A stretch of DNA of 64,000 nt from Symbiodinium natans (lineage: Eukaryota; Sar; Dinophyceae; Suessiales; Symbiodiniaceae), in assembly GCA_905221605.1 (NCBI GenBank), contig CAJNDS010002757.1:368001-432000 (forward strand), in the 5' to 3' direction. Within the stretch, counting starts at the first letter, position 1. Every line of letters starts with the position of its first letter. The notes under the pieces were generated by a model, which saw nothing but the letters and a program-made list of their open reading frames with translations, had not been told where the DNA came from and made no database searches. The translations under genes were made by a program, and so were the position numbers. Below, in pieces: positions 53,418 to 64,000 of this stretch.

Positions 53418-54674
53418 ACACTGGGCTCCACGGCTTGGCTCGCCAGGACTCTTGGGATGGCCTATGACTCCGATGACACAGATCTTCCAGTGGCCGAGCC
53501 CAAAAAGGTACCTCCGAAAGCAACCCTAGTCGGGAGGCTTCCAGCAGGTCGTGGCTGGCAGGCTTTTCCATGTTTGCAATCATTCCTGCACAGATCAGCA
53601 TCAAGGCTTAGGTTCGGGATGGTTCAGGGTAGTGTGCAGGGAGCCTAAGAACTCCAGGGCAGGGCAACACCAAGCAGACAACGACACCCGCCTACTCCGC
53701 AGGCATCCTTCTCGCCAAGGACCGCTTCCTGAGCTTATGAGCTGGTGAGAACCCTCCCAGTCCATTGCTCCGAAACTTGCCAAAGACAAAGATCCGGTAA
53801 GCTTCGGCATGCAACACTGTAAGCCAAGCTGCCGCCGGATACACGCGATAATCACCACGCGCCTGCACGCAGACGTCTCGCCACTTCCAAAACAGTCTTC
53901 TAAGTACGGGCATTGGAAACCCTGAGCCCGAAACCCGATCCCAAAAACGAAACCGGCCTGCATCAGCACAAGATCTCCCCGCCTGGTGGACCGGCCTGGT
54001 GGGGCCACTATGGCACTATGGGCCACTGCTACTGGGAGTAAGGCTATGGCGAGGGTGTCCGGCTGTCAGCCTACTTGGGCGGCTGGGCATCCACTGCGGG
54101 TGCTCAAGTCACTTTTGGGTAAGGGTCCTGCCGCCTGCCTAGTCACCTCACGCCAAGAAGGGCGTCCTGCCACCTATCTAGGCTGACCTTGTTTCGAAAA
54201 GACGTCTTGCGTGCGGCTGGGGGGCGACCAGACGCCAGCCTTTGCCACAAGATGCACTTGGCCCCGAACGATGCAAAGAACTGCCATTCGAGCTTTGGGC
54301 TTCGGCTGCACTCCCGCATCAATGCAAGGAAAAACACCTTCCAATCGATGGGCATGCATCCGGGCACATGCCTGCCTCATCACTGCCTCCCTCACGGCAC
54401 AGATAAGCCCTTAACACCAAAACCCTCTTGCACGGCTTGCCGGTAAACTCCGTCAACTCGGCAGCCACGGGAAACCGGTTCCTAACTTTGTAATTCAATG
54501 CTTGGGGAGTAAAATTGGGACAGTCAGAGCACGGCAAGACAAGATGCGCGCTAAAACAGTTCGCTACCAGTGTCAGGCACTCTTCCATGCACCTCAGACC
54601 GAATTATGGTGGGAACTTCTGCATTAGGGTCTCGTTTCGGATGCCTCTAAGGCTCCTTATGCACAGCTACCACG

Positions 54675-54935
54675 AAACCCTAAACCCTAAACCCTAAACC
54701 CTAGACCCCCGCCCAACAAACCTTGAGCCCATACCAGCCGGGCGTCGTCAGCCCACCTATGGCCCCAAGGAGCACCGCTTTTGATGGCGCAGAGGGCCTC
54801 TCCTGTTTAGGGTTTAGGGTTTAGGGCTTAGGGCTTAGGGCTTAAGGTTTAGGGTTTAGGGTTTAGGGTTTAGGGTTTAGGGTTTAGGGTTTAGGGTTTA
54901 GGGTTTAGGGTTTAGGGTTTAGGGTTTAGGGCTGC
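54675..54935. repeat. Opposed arrays around a candidate exon near 54.8 kb
   Basis: CCCTAAA at 54675-54705 and TTTAGGG at 54805-54935 flank 54803-54722. Coding-strand order is CCCTAAA, AAACAG|G acceptor, open frame, donor GTTTG, TTTAGGG. This is the same polarity as around confirmed GOGAT exons. Confidence 0.85.
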
Positions 54936-57900
54936 TTCTTCTGGGCTTTTTTTGCCCAGACAATAGCCAGGAGGTCCAAGACGGCAACAAGGTGCTGTCA
55001 TCACGAAAATCTAGGGAGCATAAGAGGATACTATTGGTAATTACCACTGGAGCACATACACAAAAGCGAGCCCTGCCGACACCCGAAAAGCGCAACCCAC
55101 TGAAAGCTCAAAAGGCGCCCCTCCTAAAAAGAGGGACTTAGGGTTTAGGGCTTAGGGCTTTGGGTTCCGAATCTAGAACAAAACCCGTCGTCAGGGTCCT
55201 TCCCTTCTCTGCTTGGCCGTGCCCCTGCGGGCTGAGCGGCAACCGGCGTGCCATGCAGCCTTGGGTTTGGGGGGGGAGCACATGTATTCCCACATGCAAT
55301 GTTTCTCAACCACCCCAAACCCAACAAGGGTGCTTTGTGGAGATGTGCTAGAAAGTCTGCCTAGGAGGTCTCTAGGCGGAGTTGGGGGACGGGAGCAGGG
55401 GCTTGGGGGCGCTGGGCTACCATTTTGGGTGCCTTGAGGAAACCTATGTCACACCAGCGTCCGGCCTGAACCCAACACTACAAGAAACGGCTTCGACATC
55501 CAGCCCGCAAGAAGGGCCCGTGTGAAATCCAACAAGTTCTCTTTTTCTGGCGCTCCAGTCTCAGGAAGTTCAGCCCTCACGTCACCAAGCGCCGGGTCCA
55601 CTGCGGACACGCAGATCTCCTCTTGCAGGGACTTAAACTTCAGCTTGAGTCTCACTGTCACCGCCTGCTCCTACTTCTGAGAGCGGCGTGCAAAAGACGA
55701 AACAAGCCAACTCCTCCTGTTGACCTATTGAGGGCGGGCAGAAACCTGGACAAAGTTGAGATTTTATGACTGAGTAGCACAGGCTCGAGTCACGCGCACT
55801 CATGTGCATTCAAGTTCACTTGCAAAGAGGCTTGAAAAGGAACTCAAAAGAAGTGAAACCAGTAAACAGGCCTGAAAGATCGGCCAGGAAGCGGGAAAGC
55901 TAGCAAGCCTGACTGGACAGCGGAACCAGAGATCCCTTTGATCGGCATCTGGTAGCACGGGAGAGTGAGCCTAGCCACCCTAAACCTTTCCGAACCTTTG
56001 CATCTCAAACCTTGAAAGACATGCCGCACCTCAGCCCTACCTTGCGGTAAGAACTCGAGAACCAGTGCTACCCGTAGTGCAACCACCCCTATGAGCACCA
56101 GTCTGTTTACAGTTCTTACTCTTATGAGCATGGTCCTCGTAAGAGGCGATGACTGAGCGCAAGTACCCCAGCTCAGACTCATATCGGGCAAACTGCCACC
56201 AGATGAGTTGGGCCTGCCTCGAAAGTCAAGTCTTGGCTCGCAGGGCTCGAAGTTGCTTTTGGGTCTTCATTCTGTTGTGTGGGGGAGGTCTATGGGTTTG
56301 GGGCTTGTTACTTCCAGTTTATGCTCACGCACAAGGCAGGCACTACAACTACGCCCAGTCGCAAAGAAGCCAGCCTAAAGGACCGGACGACCCAGACTAG
56401 TCCAGCTCACACGATGGATTGCGACAAAGATCTCGGCATCTCTGAGCAGAACTCAAAGGAAGAAGATGTTCGCTTAGAAGGATTGGAAAGAAGTGGAAAC
56501 TGCTCCGCATTCTCTCCAAGTTTGAGGGTCCCTTGTCGAAGTTGAGGGCTTTAGATTTTTGAGGTTTAGGGCTGACATTGGCATGGCTTGGCCCAGGACT
56601 CAGGGTTCTGGGTGGGTTTAGGGTTTGGGGAGGCTGCCGGCAAGTTGCGACTCGGGTAGTGCACACAGCAGGCGGTCCAGCGCCAACAGGTTCTCCCGCG
56701 GATCATGAAGCACCTGCAGGCAGTTCAGAATCAGGGTCCCCGTTCTGGCACAAAAAAACATAGACTCCACGTTCTCCTAGGAACCCACAAAAGGCGATCT
56801 TAGTGTATAGAAACACCCACTTGGGCATCTTGGTTGGCTAGATGCATCGAGCGCAACGACAAGGTCGTGTCGATTCCATATCAATCGGAAAGAAGGATGG
56901 AGAGGGTGCCTCCTTATCGATCGCCTGCGTTGGCAGAGGCTGGGGACAGTGCCGTTTGGCCTCAGAAGCCACCACGTCTTGGATTTGGGTTTGGGATCGG
57001 TTTTCTGCCACTGCTTCCGGGACTCTGTGCACTAGCTGTAGATACACAATATGGATGCAGTCGCCATTATCTTGAGGCCAGCTGCTTTCTCCAGCATCTC
57101 CGTGCCCAAGTTGTCCCAATCGACTTCGAAAAGGCTCTGCAAGGACGAGTGCTCTCGCATCCTCGAGGGCGGCATGCCCACCTTAGAGCCCAAGCTGGTG
57201 ACACTTCGTCAGGCCTATGCAGCCACAAGTTGCGCGGACTTCTGATTCCGGAGAGGATCTGAAAAAGAGCAAGGCTGAGCAAGCTCCACTGGCAAAAGAG
57301 CCTATGACCTCCAAACGATTACGCAAAATCACCGCTTGCAGCACTCGGCCTGGCGAGAGGCATCCGACTCCGGGCCAGCGGCCTCTTCCTCCTGGATACA
57401 AAAATGCTCTGCCAGCCTGTGCCCCAAACACGAGACGGCACCCCTGTACACTCCAAAGATGATACGTTCAAACCCCAAACCCTACAGGAGGCTGAAAGCC
57501 TCCTTTTTTCTACATCTTTACCGGGGGTTTAGGTTTCAGGGGCTTCGAACCTGTCTTTGCAGGCCTTGGCCTCTACCATGACCTTTCCCGCGCTCCTCTG
57601 CAGAGTCCATGCGGAAGTGTTGCGGCCCCCTCGCTTCCTTTGCAGGCTGTCTTGCGGTCTCGAGGATTGAGGCTTTGTCCTGCAACCGAAAAGCCGTACA
57701 CCCCAAACTGCAGGCTTTGATGCCAGCTCCAGAGCCAGAGATGCACCAAGTTGGGGAAAAACCGCAAAACTGGACCATGGTAACACCCAAAGCCTTTAGG
57801 AGTAGCTTACGGTTCAAAGTGCCCCCTTTCCCCTTGGCCCAGAATGGGCCTTGAGGTAGCTGCTTCGCAGCGACTTGTTCCTCGGAAGCCGAGGGCTGCA

Positions 57901-58649
57901 GTTTCGGTGGGGGATTTTGGGCACCAGGGAGTTGGGGGAGAGGGCCCGGAGTCTCCACCTGTCACGGTGTAGGGCTTCAACCCTCTAAAACTTCGGGATG
58001 CTGAGAGAAAGACGAAGGGGCCAGGGTCTTGCCTGAGGCCCCCTCTCCTGCTCCAGCTCCGCCACACGCCGGGCGTACCTGGTTGGAGAAATGTCCCCCG
58101 AAACCCTCATCCCTGAGCCCTATAGGGGCTCAGGTTTGACCCAACACCCTAGAGGGTAAAAGTACCTTTGATGACATTTTCTGGTTTTTTTTCAAATTTG
58201 GGGCTGACCACATAAGACTCGACGGCTTGGGGTTTCGGGGCCTTAGGCGACAGCGGGGCTTTCAGGGCCTCAGGCTTGGGGCACTTTAGGGCTGAAGAAG
58301 GTTGTGTAGATCAGTGCCTTCTGTACCGCTAAACCCTAAACCCTAAACCCTAAACCCTAAACCCTAAACCCTAAACCCTAAACCCTAAACCCAAGGGCAC
58401 CAGCTCAGAAGCTCAGGGCCATGGTCGGCAAAGCGCTTCACCCGGTCCTGGCGGTGGGGGGGAGCCCCCTGAAACCCTGGGTTTAGGGTTTGGGGTTTAG
58501 GGTTTAGGGTTGAGGGTTGAGGGTTTCGGCACCCGCATAGCTGGACGAACCACTCCACAGGGATTCCAAGTCTGAGTGATGAAGCGAAATTGTGTTTGAA
58601 AAAGGGTTTGGGGTTTAGGGTTTAGGGTTTAGGGTTTAGGGTTTAGGGT

Positions 58650-58716
<67 letters not shown>

Positions 58717-60055
58717 GGGTTTTGGGGTTGGGGCTCACGCCTTCGGCTCTCACACTCGCACATGACGGGCCCGGCTGGCAGTCTCTCTCACGTTTGGGGA
58801 TTGGTGCTTCGGTTTGGGATTTCGGGTAGCCGTTTGCCTCTGGGAGGGTCATACCCAACTGTACACTTCGTGTGGGCTTGGACCACCTAGGTCCCCAAAC
58901 ACTTACCTGGTACCATTCATTCCAGCTGTCTTGTTTGGCGATGTTGATGTTGGTTTTCTCTTCCATGTTCTTGGCATCTACCTGCTGTTCCTCTGAAGAG
59001 TAAGACTTGTAAGATCGAATAAGCAACCCTTTTGCAATCCTTGAACCGCTATGAAAAGGGCAAACATCCCAGCCCCTCGTTGCATCTGCATCTCCTTGTC
59101 CCGACACCCAATGAAAGAAGGCAAAGCCCCCGGGCCAGGCTGCCGCATGGCCCTTTTGCACCCAACATATGTAATCATAATCCATGCAAGCGAGTAGGCC
59201 TCGGCATCTTGCACGCCGGTGGCTTCATGGGCGCGCAGGAGGCATTGCAGCCTGGCGCAGGAGAACTTTGCTGGGCTAGGGCCGTACAGGATCCTGTTTG
59301 GCTATCAATCATGGGTGTCGTGGGTGGCCTATGTTAAAGTTATATGGGGGCATGAGCCTGAAGCTCATTTGGGCTCCCGAAGAAAAGGTAGATGGCTGAT
59401 TGTTGATGCTACCGTAACCCGGATCCCACTACGTCTTCTCAATCAATATGAGGAGCGACAGAAGGCCCGGGCAGCCAAACGCACATCAATTTTGGAGCTT
59501 CCGCTCACTGAGGCTTAGGGTTTCTGGCCTTTTGCCAGGGCTGAGGACCCCGAACCTGGGATTTTGGGGTCGCGGGGCCGTAAACGTTGGAACCGAAACG
59601 AGGCATAGAGCATGAACCCGAAGCCTGCTGAGGATACCAACACACATGCTTCTACAAGAGAACTGTTTACAAGTAAAAACTGCCAGCCACTCCGATCACC
59701 CCCGGGCCCCCGGCGTGGCCGAGGAGGTTTGAAACTCAGAGGCCGCCTCCTTTCTGGAGTTTATAGGGTTCAGGGGTGTTTTTAGGGTTTTAGGGCACAG
59801 GCTTGAGGGGATGTCAGGACGTGGGGTGTAGAATGCGCAAGTAGGGCTTGGGGGCTGAGGTCTCAGGAGTCTAGATTCGGGTCCTGTTTTCGCCATGTTG
59901 GATACTTCTTTTCCTTACAGAGAGCGTCCAAAGGAGCCCCCCTCTCCTCTGCTGGAAGTTCTGCCTTAGCCTGTTGTCTGCTGAGCTGGTGCCCCGAGTT
60001 TAGCCACCTGGGTTTGTTTTTGACATCTGCCGAAGCTGAACGAACTGAAGGATGC

Positions 60056-60086
<31 letters not shown>

Positions 60087-60516
60087 GTCTGCGACTACTC
60101 CAGGCAGTTCTACGTGCTTAGAAGGGTGCTTCTACCCCAAAAACCCTTGGACCCCCAAACCCCAAACCCCGAAACCCTCAAGGCAACCGAATCCTCCGAG
60201 GCCACACTCCACATGTCGTCGTCGGAGTCATGTCCGGGCACGTTCAGGTGCCTCTCAGAGCTTCGAAGCGAGTGGGCTGTTTTGCCTACTGGCTCGACGT
60301 AGGGGATGGCGGAATGAGGAACCTCATGTCCTCCTAATGGACCCTTTAAGGGATTCTACATTTAGAACCATTTATATATATATATATATATATGGTACGT
60401 TACCTCATTCCCTCATTCCCTGACTGAGAAGCAGGAAGTCGAGGGAATCGGTTCTTCAGGGGCTTGGTGGTGCAGGCAAGCTTCCGCAGACCCCGCGGCC
60501 GGCTGCCATCCGACAT
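54722..60516 (-). CDS. Unidentified multi-exon gene upstream of GOGAT (candidate exons)
   Basis: Several short minus-strand segments have exon character, meaning an AG|G acceptor, an open frame of biased composition and a plausible donor. They are 60516-60470 (starts ATG in a GCCGCC context, MSDGSRPRGLRKLAC), about 60250-60195 (NVPGHDSDDDMWSVASED), 58447-58415 (DRVKRFADHGPELLSW), 56713-56635 (VLHDPRENLLALDRLLCALP), 55664-55508 (VRLKLKFKSLQEEICV, then an acidic stretch and LLDFTRALLAG) and about 54803-54722. No known family matches by eye. They may form one gene, or the last may belong to the GOGAT leader. The exons at 58.4 and 54.8 kb are flanked by telomere-like arrays in the same polarity seen around GOGAT exons, which is indirect support. 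Order and linkage are inference. Confidence 0.35.
58328..58525. repeat. Opposed arrays around the candidate exon 58447-58415
   Basis: CCCTAAA at 58328-58395 (donor side) and TTTAGGG at 58480-58525 (acceptor side) bracket the DRVKRFADHGPELLSW segment. Confidence 0.85.
58605..58720. repeat. TTTAGGG array switching to a pure TTGAGGG run
   Basis: Five TTTAGGG units are followed by about ten consecutive TTGAGGG units, then loss of pattern. The sharp switch indicates local expansion of one mutated unit. Confidence 0.93.
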
Positions 60517-60545
60517 GGCGGCCAGGGCTTAGGGTTGAAGAAGGA

Positions 60546-60630
60546 TTCAGGGTTTAGGGTTTAGGGTTTAGGGTTTAGGGGTTTAGGGGTTTAGGGTTTA
60601 GGGTTTAGGGTTTAGGGTTTAGGGTTCCTT
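60546..60630. repeat. TTTAGGG array upstream of the 60.5-kb candidate start codon
   Basis: About 85 bp, with two TTTAGGGG units in the middle, ending 30 bp from the ATG at 60516. Confidence 0.92.
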
Positions 60631-61489
60631 GCAAGCCTAAGTGTCCCAAAAACAGGGGGCCAAGTGTTGTCGAGAACGGTCCAGATAGAGTGCCTGGAGA
60701 GCAGAGCATCCTGGCTCGTACAATGAGATGAGAGTTTCAGGGGCTCCCAGGCCACTTGCACACTGAGAGCAGCTTGCGGCGCAAAAGATCAAGGCCAGGT
60801 AGTTCGGCGCCGTGATCGAATGGGTACAGGGTTCAAAGGTTCAGGATGAGGGGCTCGCTGTTAGACGGTTCAGAGACCGGATTCACTAAGAGGTCGCCAC
60901 ACCATTTTACCATTAGCAGAACATCCCACATCCGGGCTCAAGCATCGATGCCCAGCTTAGAGCTTACGGCTTAGGGCTTAGGGCTTCGGACTTAGGAGAG
61001 TGAACCCCCGTAAAGGGGCTGAAAGATCGGCCATCCTGCACCCAACGGGCAGGTAGGTAAGCCCTAAATTACCCCCACAGACCCGATGTCCCTGAACCCG
61101 AAACCCTACGTACCCTATACAACTCCTATACGGCTGGGTCTGGTATTTGGCTGCCGCCCAGTCGCGTAACCACGGGTCTTCCCGCCAGGATGCAGCCTGC
61201 ACGCGGCTTCTAGAAACCTCGAAAATCCCTAAGCCTCCGTCTCTAAGAGGCTTTTGTGACTGCCGGGAAACCTTTTTGATTTACCGCCAGCCGCGCAAAC
61301 CTGGAAGTCACACCGTGCAGGATGCATTCGTTCTCGCTCATCAATGGGTATCTTGCCTTGCCCGTCTTAATCCAGCTCAGCCTCGATGCAGCACACGGGC
61401 TTTCCACGGTGCATTCAAACGACACAACCCAGATGTCTGCGTCGATCACTGAAGTTTCTGAAGCGATCGTTGCTCGTCCTCGTTAGGCA

Positions 61490-62677
61490 TCAAAGATCAT
61501 TCTTTGGCTCACGATGGCTTCGTTGGGGCTTCTTTGTTTTGGCATGCCACGTGTCTGCAGCCTTGAAGACGCCTTGCGGCAATGAGTTGATGAACCTGCG
61601 AAAAAGGCGCCTTGCTTCATCCTTTGTCAGCTTCACTCCAGGTACAGGAGGCGATGGTAACTTGCCCCATGCCCAGTCTGGGTGCACCTTGTGGTGAAAT
61701 CTGACCACTTCCGCCACTGCCGACCATGATCCGCTTTCAGGGGTTATTAAGCCACTTGCCAAGGCCAAGGTATTCCCAAGATTCACTGCCTGATGCCACC
61801 AGCCGGAAGGAATCAACAGCAAGTCTCCAGATGTGAGTTTGGCTTCCCACAAAGGCACGCCCTGGGGTGCGCCCTCGAAAAGGTCCACCGCAGAATTGTA
61901 GTTGATGCACTCAAGTGCAGAACCTGAAGAGCGAAGCGACACCTCGAGCTTCGCATCGTGGCCTCCTGGTGGGATGAGCCTCACCATCTTCTCTCCACGT
62001 AGGACCAGGTTTGTACCAGTCCAATTGTATGAATCCACATGAAGTCTTGACCTAGAAAAGCGTCCTCCCCAAAGTAAGGTCGCATTTTGAGGCGCCAGCT
62101 TTGCCGGCATCAAGGAAAACTGATCTTCGTTCTGGAGCACCGCAGGCATTGGAGGACATTCGCTGAGCAGTTCGGGATGTCTGTGGAGGAAATAGGGATC
62201 CTGAACGTACGACCACGCATCCTGGGTGTTTGTGTTGACATGGCGAAGGAACGTCTCCAGCTTGGTGGACATGACGCGCTCTTCATTCTTTCCGAAACCG
62301 ACAAAGATTACTCGATCTCGCCCAAAAGGCCGCATAACAGCCTTCTCGACCCAGCCGTCTTCCATGCAACTTACGTTCTTGTATGCCCCTCGCCACACCA
62401 CTGGTATTTGGCCCTCATATGCCTCACGATAGTCTGCCAAAGTCAAATTCTCAATCGTAGGCACATCTCGTGGCCGCACCCAAGTGGAGTCCTGCACGTC
62501 CGCAACTCCAGCCTTCTCTATATCAAGCACGTGCTTGAAGTTCAGCCATCGCTCCAACGAATCTGCGTTAAAAGATGGCGACGCCGGCGGCTTGCTTTCC
62601 GGACTGTCCCACGGCCAGCTGCGCAAAACAGGAACCCATGCTAACAGCAGGCTCCCTTGGATGCGCCAGTTAAACAT
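61490..62677 (-). CDS. JmjC/cupin_8-type Fe(II)/2-oxoglutarate oxygenase, intronless
   Basis: One uninterrupted frame of 395 codons. The Met start is followed by a hydrophobic stretch (about residues 8-19, GSLLLAWVPVL) that could be a signal peptide or membrane anchor. The jelly-roll core shows the iron-binding HVD triplet (H213, D215) in RLHVDSYNWTG, then LVLRGEKMVRLIPP, then GDLLLIPSGWWHQAVN with the distal histidine H295. That His-x-Asp...His facial triad and the GDLLLIPSGWWH motif are hallmarks of JmjC/cupin_8 hydroxylases or demethylases, which use 2-oxoglutarate, O2 and Fe(II). Three N-x-S/T sequons (N101, N198, N218) fit a secretory or lumenal protein. The substrate cannot be told. It is one of only two clearly intronless genes here, which suggests retroposition. 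No relict spliced leader was found upstream. Confidence 0.85.
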   Translation of the reverse strand: MFNWRIQGSLLLAWVPVLRSWPWDSPESKPPASPSFNADSLERWLNFKHVLDIEKAGVADVQDSTWVRPRDVPTIENLTLADYREAYEGQIPVVWRGAYKNVSCMEDGWVEKAVMRPFGRDRVIFVGFGKNEERVMSTKLETFLRHVNTNTQDAWSYVQDPYFLHRHPELLSECPPMPAVLQNEDQFSLMPAKLAPQNATLLWGGRFSRSRLHVDSYNWTGTNLVLRGEKMVRLIPPGGHDAKLEVSLRSSGSALECINYNSAVDLFEGAPQGVPLWEAKLTSGDLLLIPSGWWHQAVNLGNTLALASGLITPESGSWSAVAEVVRFHHKVHPDWAWGKLPSPPVPGVKLTKDEARRLFRRFINSLPQGVFKAADTWHAKTKKPQRSHREPKNDL

Positions 62678-63948
62678 CAGCGTCTGGGGAGTGGCATTCG
62701 CGCTTCTGCTGTCTGCACTCTGCCTGTTGCGAGTTCACCGTGCTGCAAGCATGGTTCTGAGGCGGATGGATTCACCAATGTTGGAAGGCAAAGGAAACTA
62801 GTGCCTAGTTGCTCCAATACTTGGCGCTACTTTGAAGGATCTGCACCCGTCCAGCCGAACAGCGCGATCCAGCAGTCTGAGCACTGCACGTCTCTGTCAA
62901 CTCGCACCACCGGGCAACCGCACCCTCCGAAACAAGCGCAAGCAGGGAGGAGTCGAAACATCAGCTGTTACACCTCGGGACACACCAGCTTCGAATTTAG
63001 TGAAACCCTAAACCCTCAACCCGCCAAAGCTGCCCTGAGACACTCCCATGCTGGCGCCTGGACTCGCCATGGTCGGCCTCCCCCCTCTGAGCTCCTGTGA
63101 TCGGAGCAACAAGGGTGGCGATGGATTTGGGGCATGGACTTTTGATAGTTAGTGGTGCCCCGTTTATACCCCAAGTACTTCATATCCTCATTGGAGGAAG
63201 CCCACGCGCTCTCTCTTTCTTTCTTTCTTTCTGCGCACTTAACCCCCCCCGTTTAGGAGAGGGCCGCCCGAAGGCGTGCGTTACAGAGTGCAGCGGGCTG
63301 ATCGGTGTCTGGGGCTCCGGGCAACGTAAGTACTACAGCTAGCCACACACGGTGATCAGAAAGAGAACTTCCCAGGCACCTTGACCACGACTATGGTGAC
63401 TAAAAACGCCCTCATTGGGACAAATGGGGGAAAGGCAAAAACGTGCACGGTCTGAGTGCGGATCGAAAGGTGGATCCTGCCCACTAATTAGGACCTTACC
63501 CCTCCAAGTTTGGTTCCCATGTCACAGATTCGGTGACCAGGTACCTTGAAACACAGGGCCCCCCTTTTCCCAACAAACAAAACCCCCAACTCCAACGACC
63601 AACACCCAGGGACCCACGAGGGAAAAGGGGGAGTGGTGAGGACTTCCGAGGATTTGCGTAGTGCATAGAGGCTTCGCTCATTCGAATTCGTGCTAAGTCC
63701 GGAAAAGAGTTGCTATTTAGGCTGAACGTACGGAAAACAGAAACTGAAGAAACTAGGATTCCCGTTGAGTTTACTGCTGTGTTGCACGGAGGCTTCGCTC
63801 CTTTGAACTAATGTCACGGTTGGAAAAGATCGGTTACTCAAGTTTATGTACTAGGTTCTGCTCACTTCTTCTCAGATGTGGACGATGTTGAGGTAGTGGT
63901 AGGGTGGAGTTGTGGTGGTGGTAGTGGATGTTGTGGAGGAGGGAGTTG

Positions 63949-64000
63949 TCAGTTGTACTTGGCCAGGCGTCTGATCTGCTCCTCGAGATTCTCGTTGTGG
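63949..64000 (-). CDS. C-terminal end of a coiled-coil protein (partial, cut by window edge)
   Basis: The minus strand enters the window in frame with HNENLEEQIRRLAKYN followed by TGA at 63951-63949. The heptad-like spacing of Leu, Ile and Leu with charged residues between them fits the end of a coiled coil. Only 16 codons are visible, so no family can be named. It is the rightmost member of the run of minus-strand genes. The following 1.2 kb to the next gene contains no frame I trust. Confidence 0.45.
   Translation of the reverse strand, partial: HNENLEEQIRRLAKYN

Noticed and set aside
59219-59518. 99-codon plus-strand frame near 59.3 kb
   Set aside because: Runs against the gene direction, has no recognisable motif and no exon-type boundaries.

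Overview
This window looks like nuclear DNA of a dinoflagellate. Four lines of evidence support this. (1) At 7299-7313 (minus strand) there is a 15-nt match to the 3' part of the dinoflagellate spliced leader. (2) Introns use GC and GA donors as freely as GT, next to AG|G exon junctions. (3) Every gene that can be recognised lies on the minus strand. (4) Plant-type telomere repeats (TTTAGGG/CCCTAAA) are scattered through introns and intergenic DNA in more than 50 arrays. Most open frames longer than 60 codons are chance frames in GC-rich or repetitive DNA. Real coding sequence is mainly in exons of 30-150 nt, read here by translating the minus strand and matching protein-family motifs across junctions. 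All exon limits are manual inferences.

Layout, in transcription order from right to left: 64000-63949, last exon of a coiled-coil protein cut by the window edge; 62677-61490, intronless JmjC/cupin-type oxygenase; 60516-54722, scattered exons of an unidentified gene; about 53417-29842, a glutamate synthase (GOGAT, probably ferredoxin type) in 40 or more exons; 49663-46190, an intronless Bld10/CEP135-like centriole protein lying whole inside one GOGAT intron; 28053-20770, a cytidine-deaminase-fold gene in about ten exons; about 15300-7690, a gene with repeated beta-rich SH3-like units followed by a RING-H2 half; 7313-6120, a locus with a relict spliced leader that looks retroposed and decayed. 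The left 6 kb, 8.4-10.2 kb and 15.4-20.6 kb show no gene I can defend.

The most unusual feature is the link between telomere-like arrays and introns. Arrays often begin within 5-50 nt of a splice junction. On the coding strand the donor-side array almost always reads TTTAGGG. The acceptor-side array more often reads CCCTAAA, so several introns carry inverted arrays able to pair with each other. Other intron-linked elements are a terminal inverted repeat shared by GOGAT intron 36351-36462 and an element at 44750-44870, and a GGTGGCAA..AAACCC motif found 17 nt before two acceptors. Together these suggest introns spread by mobile, introner-like elements and then colonised by telomeric repeats.
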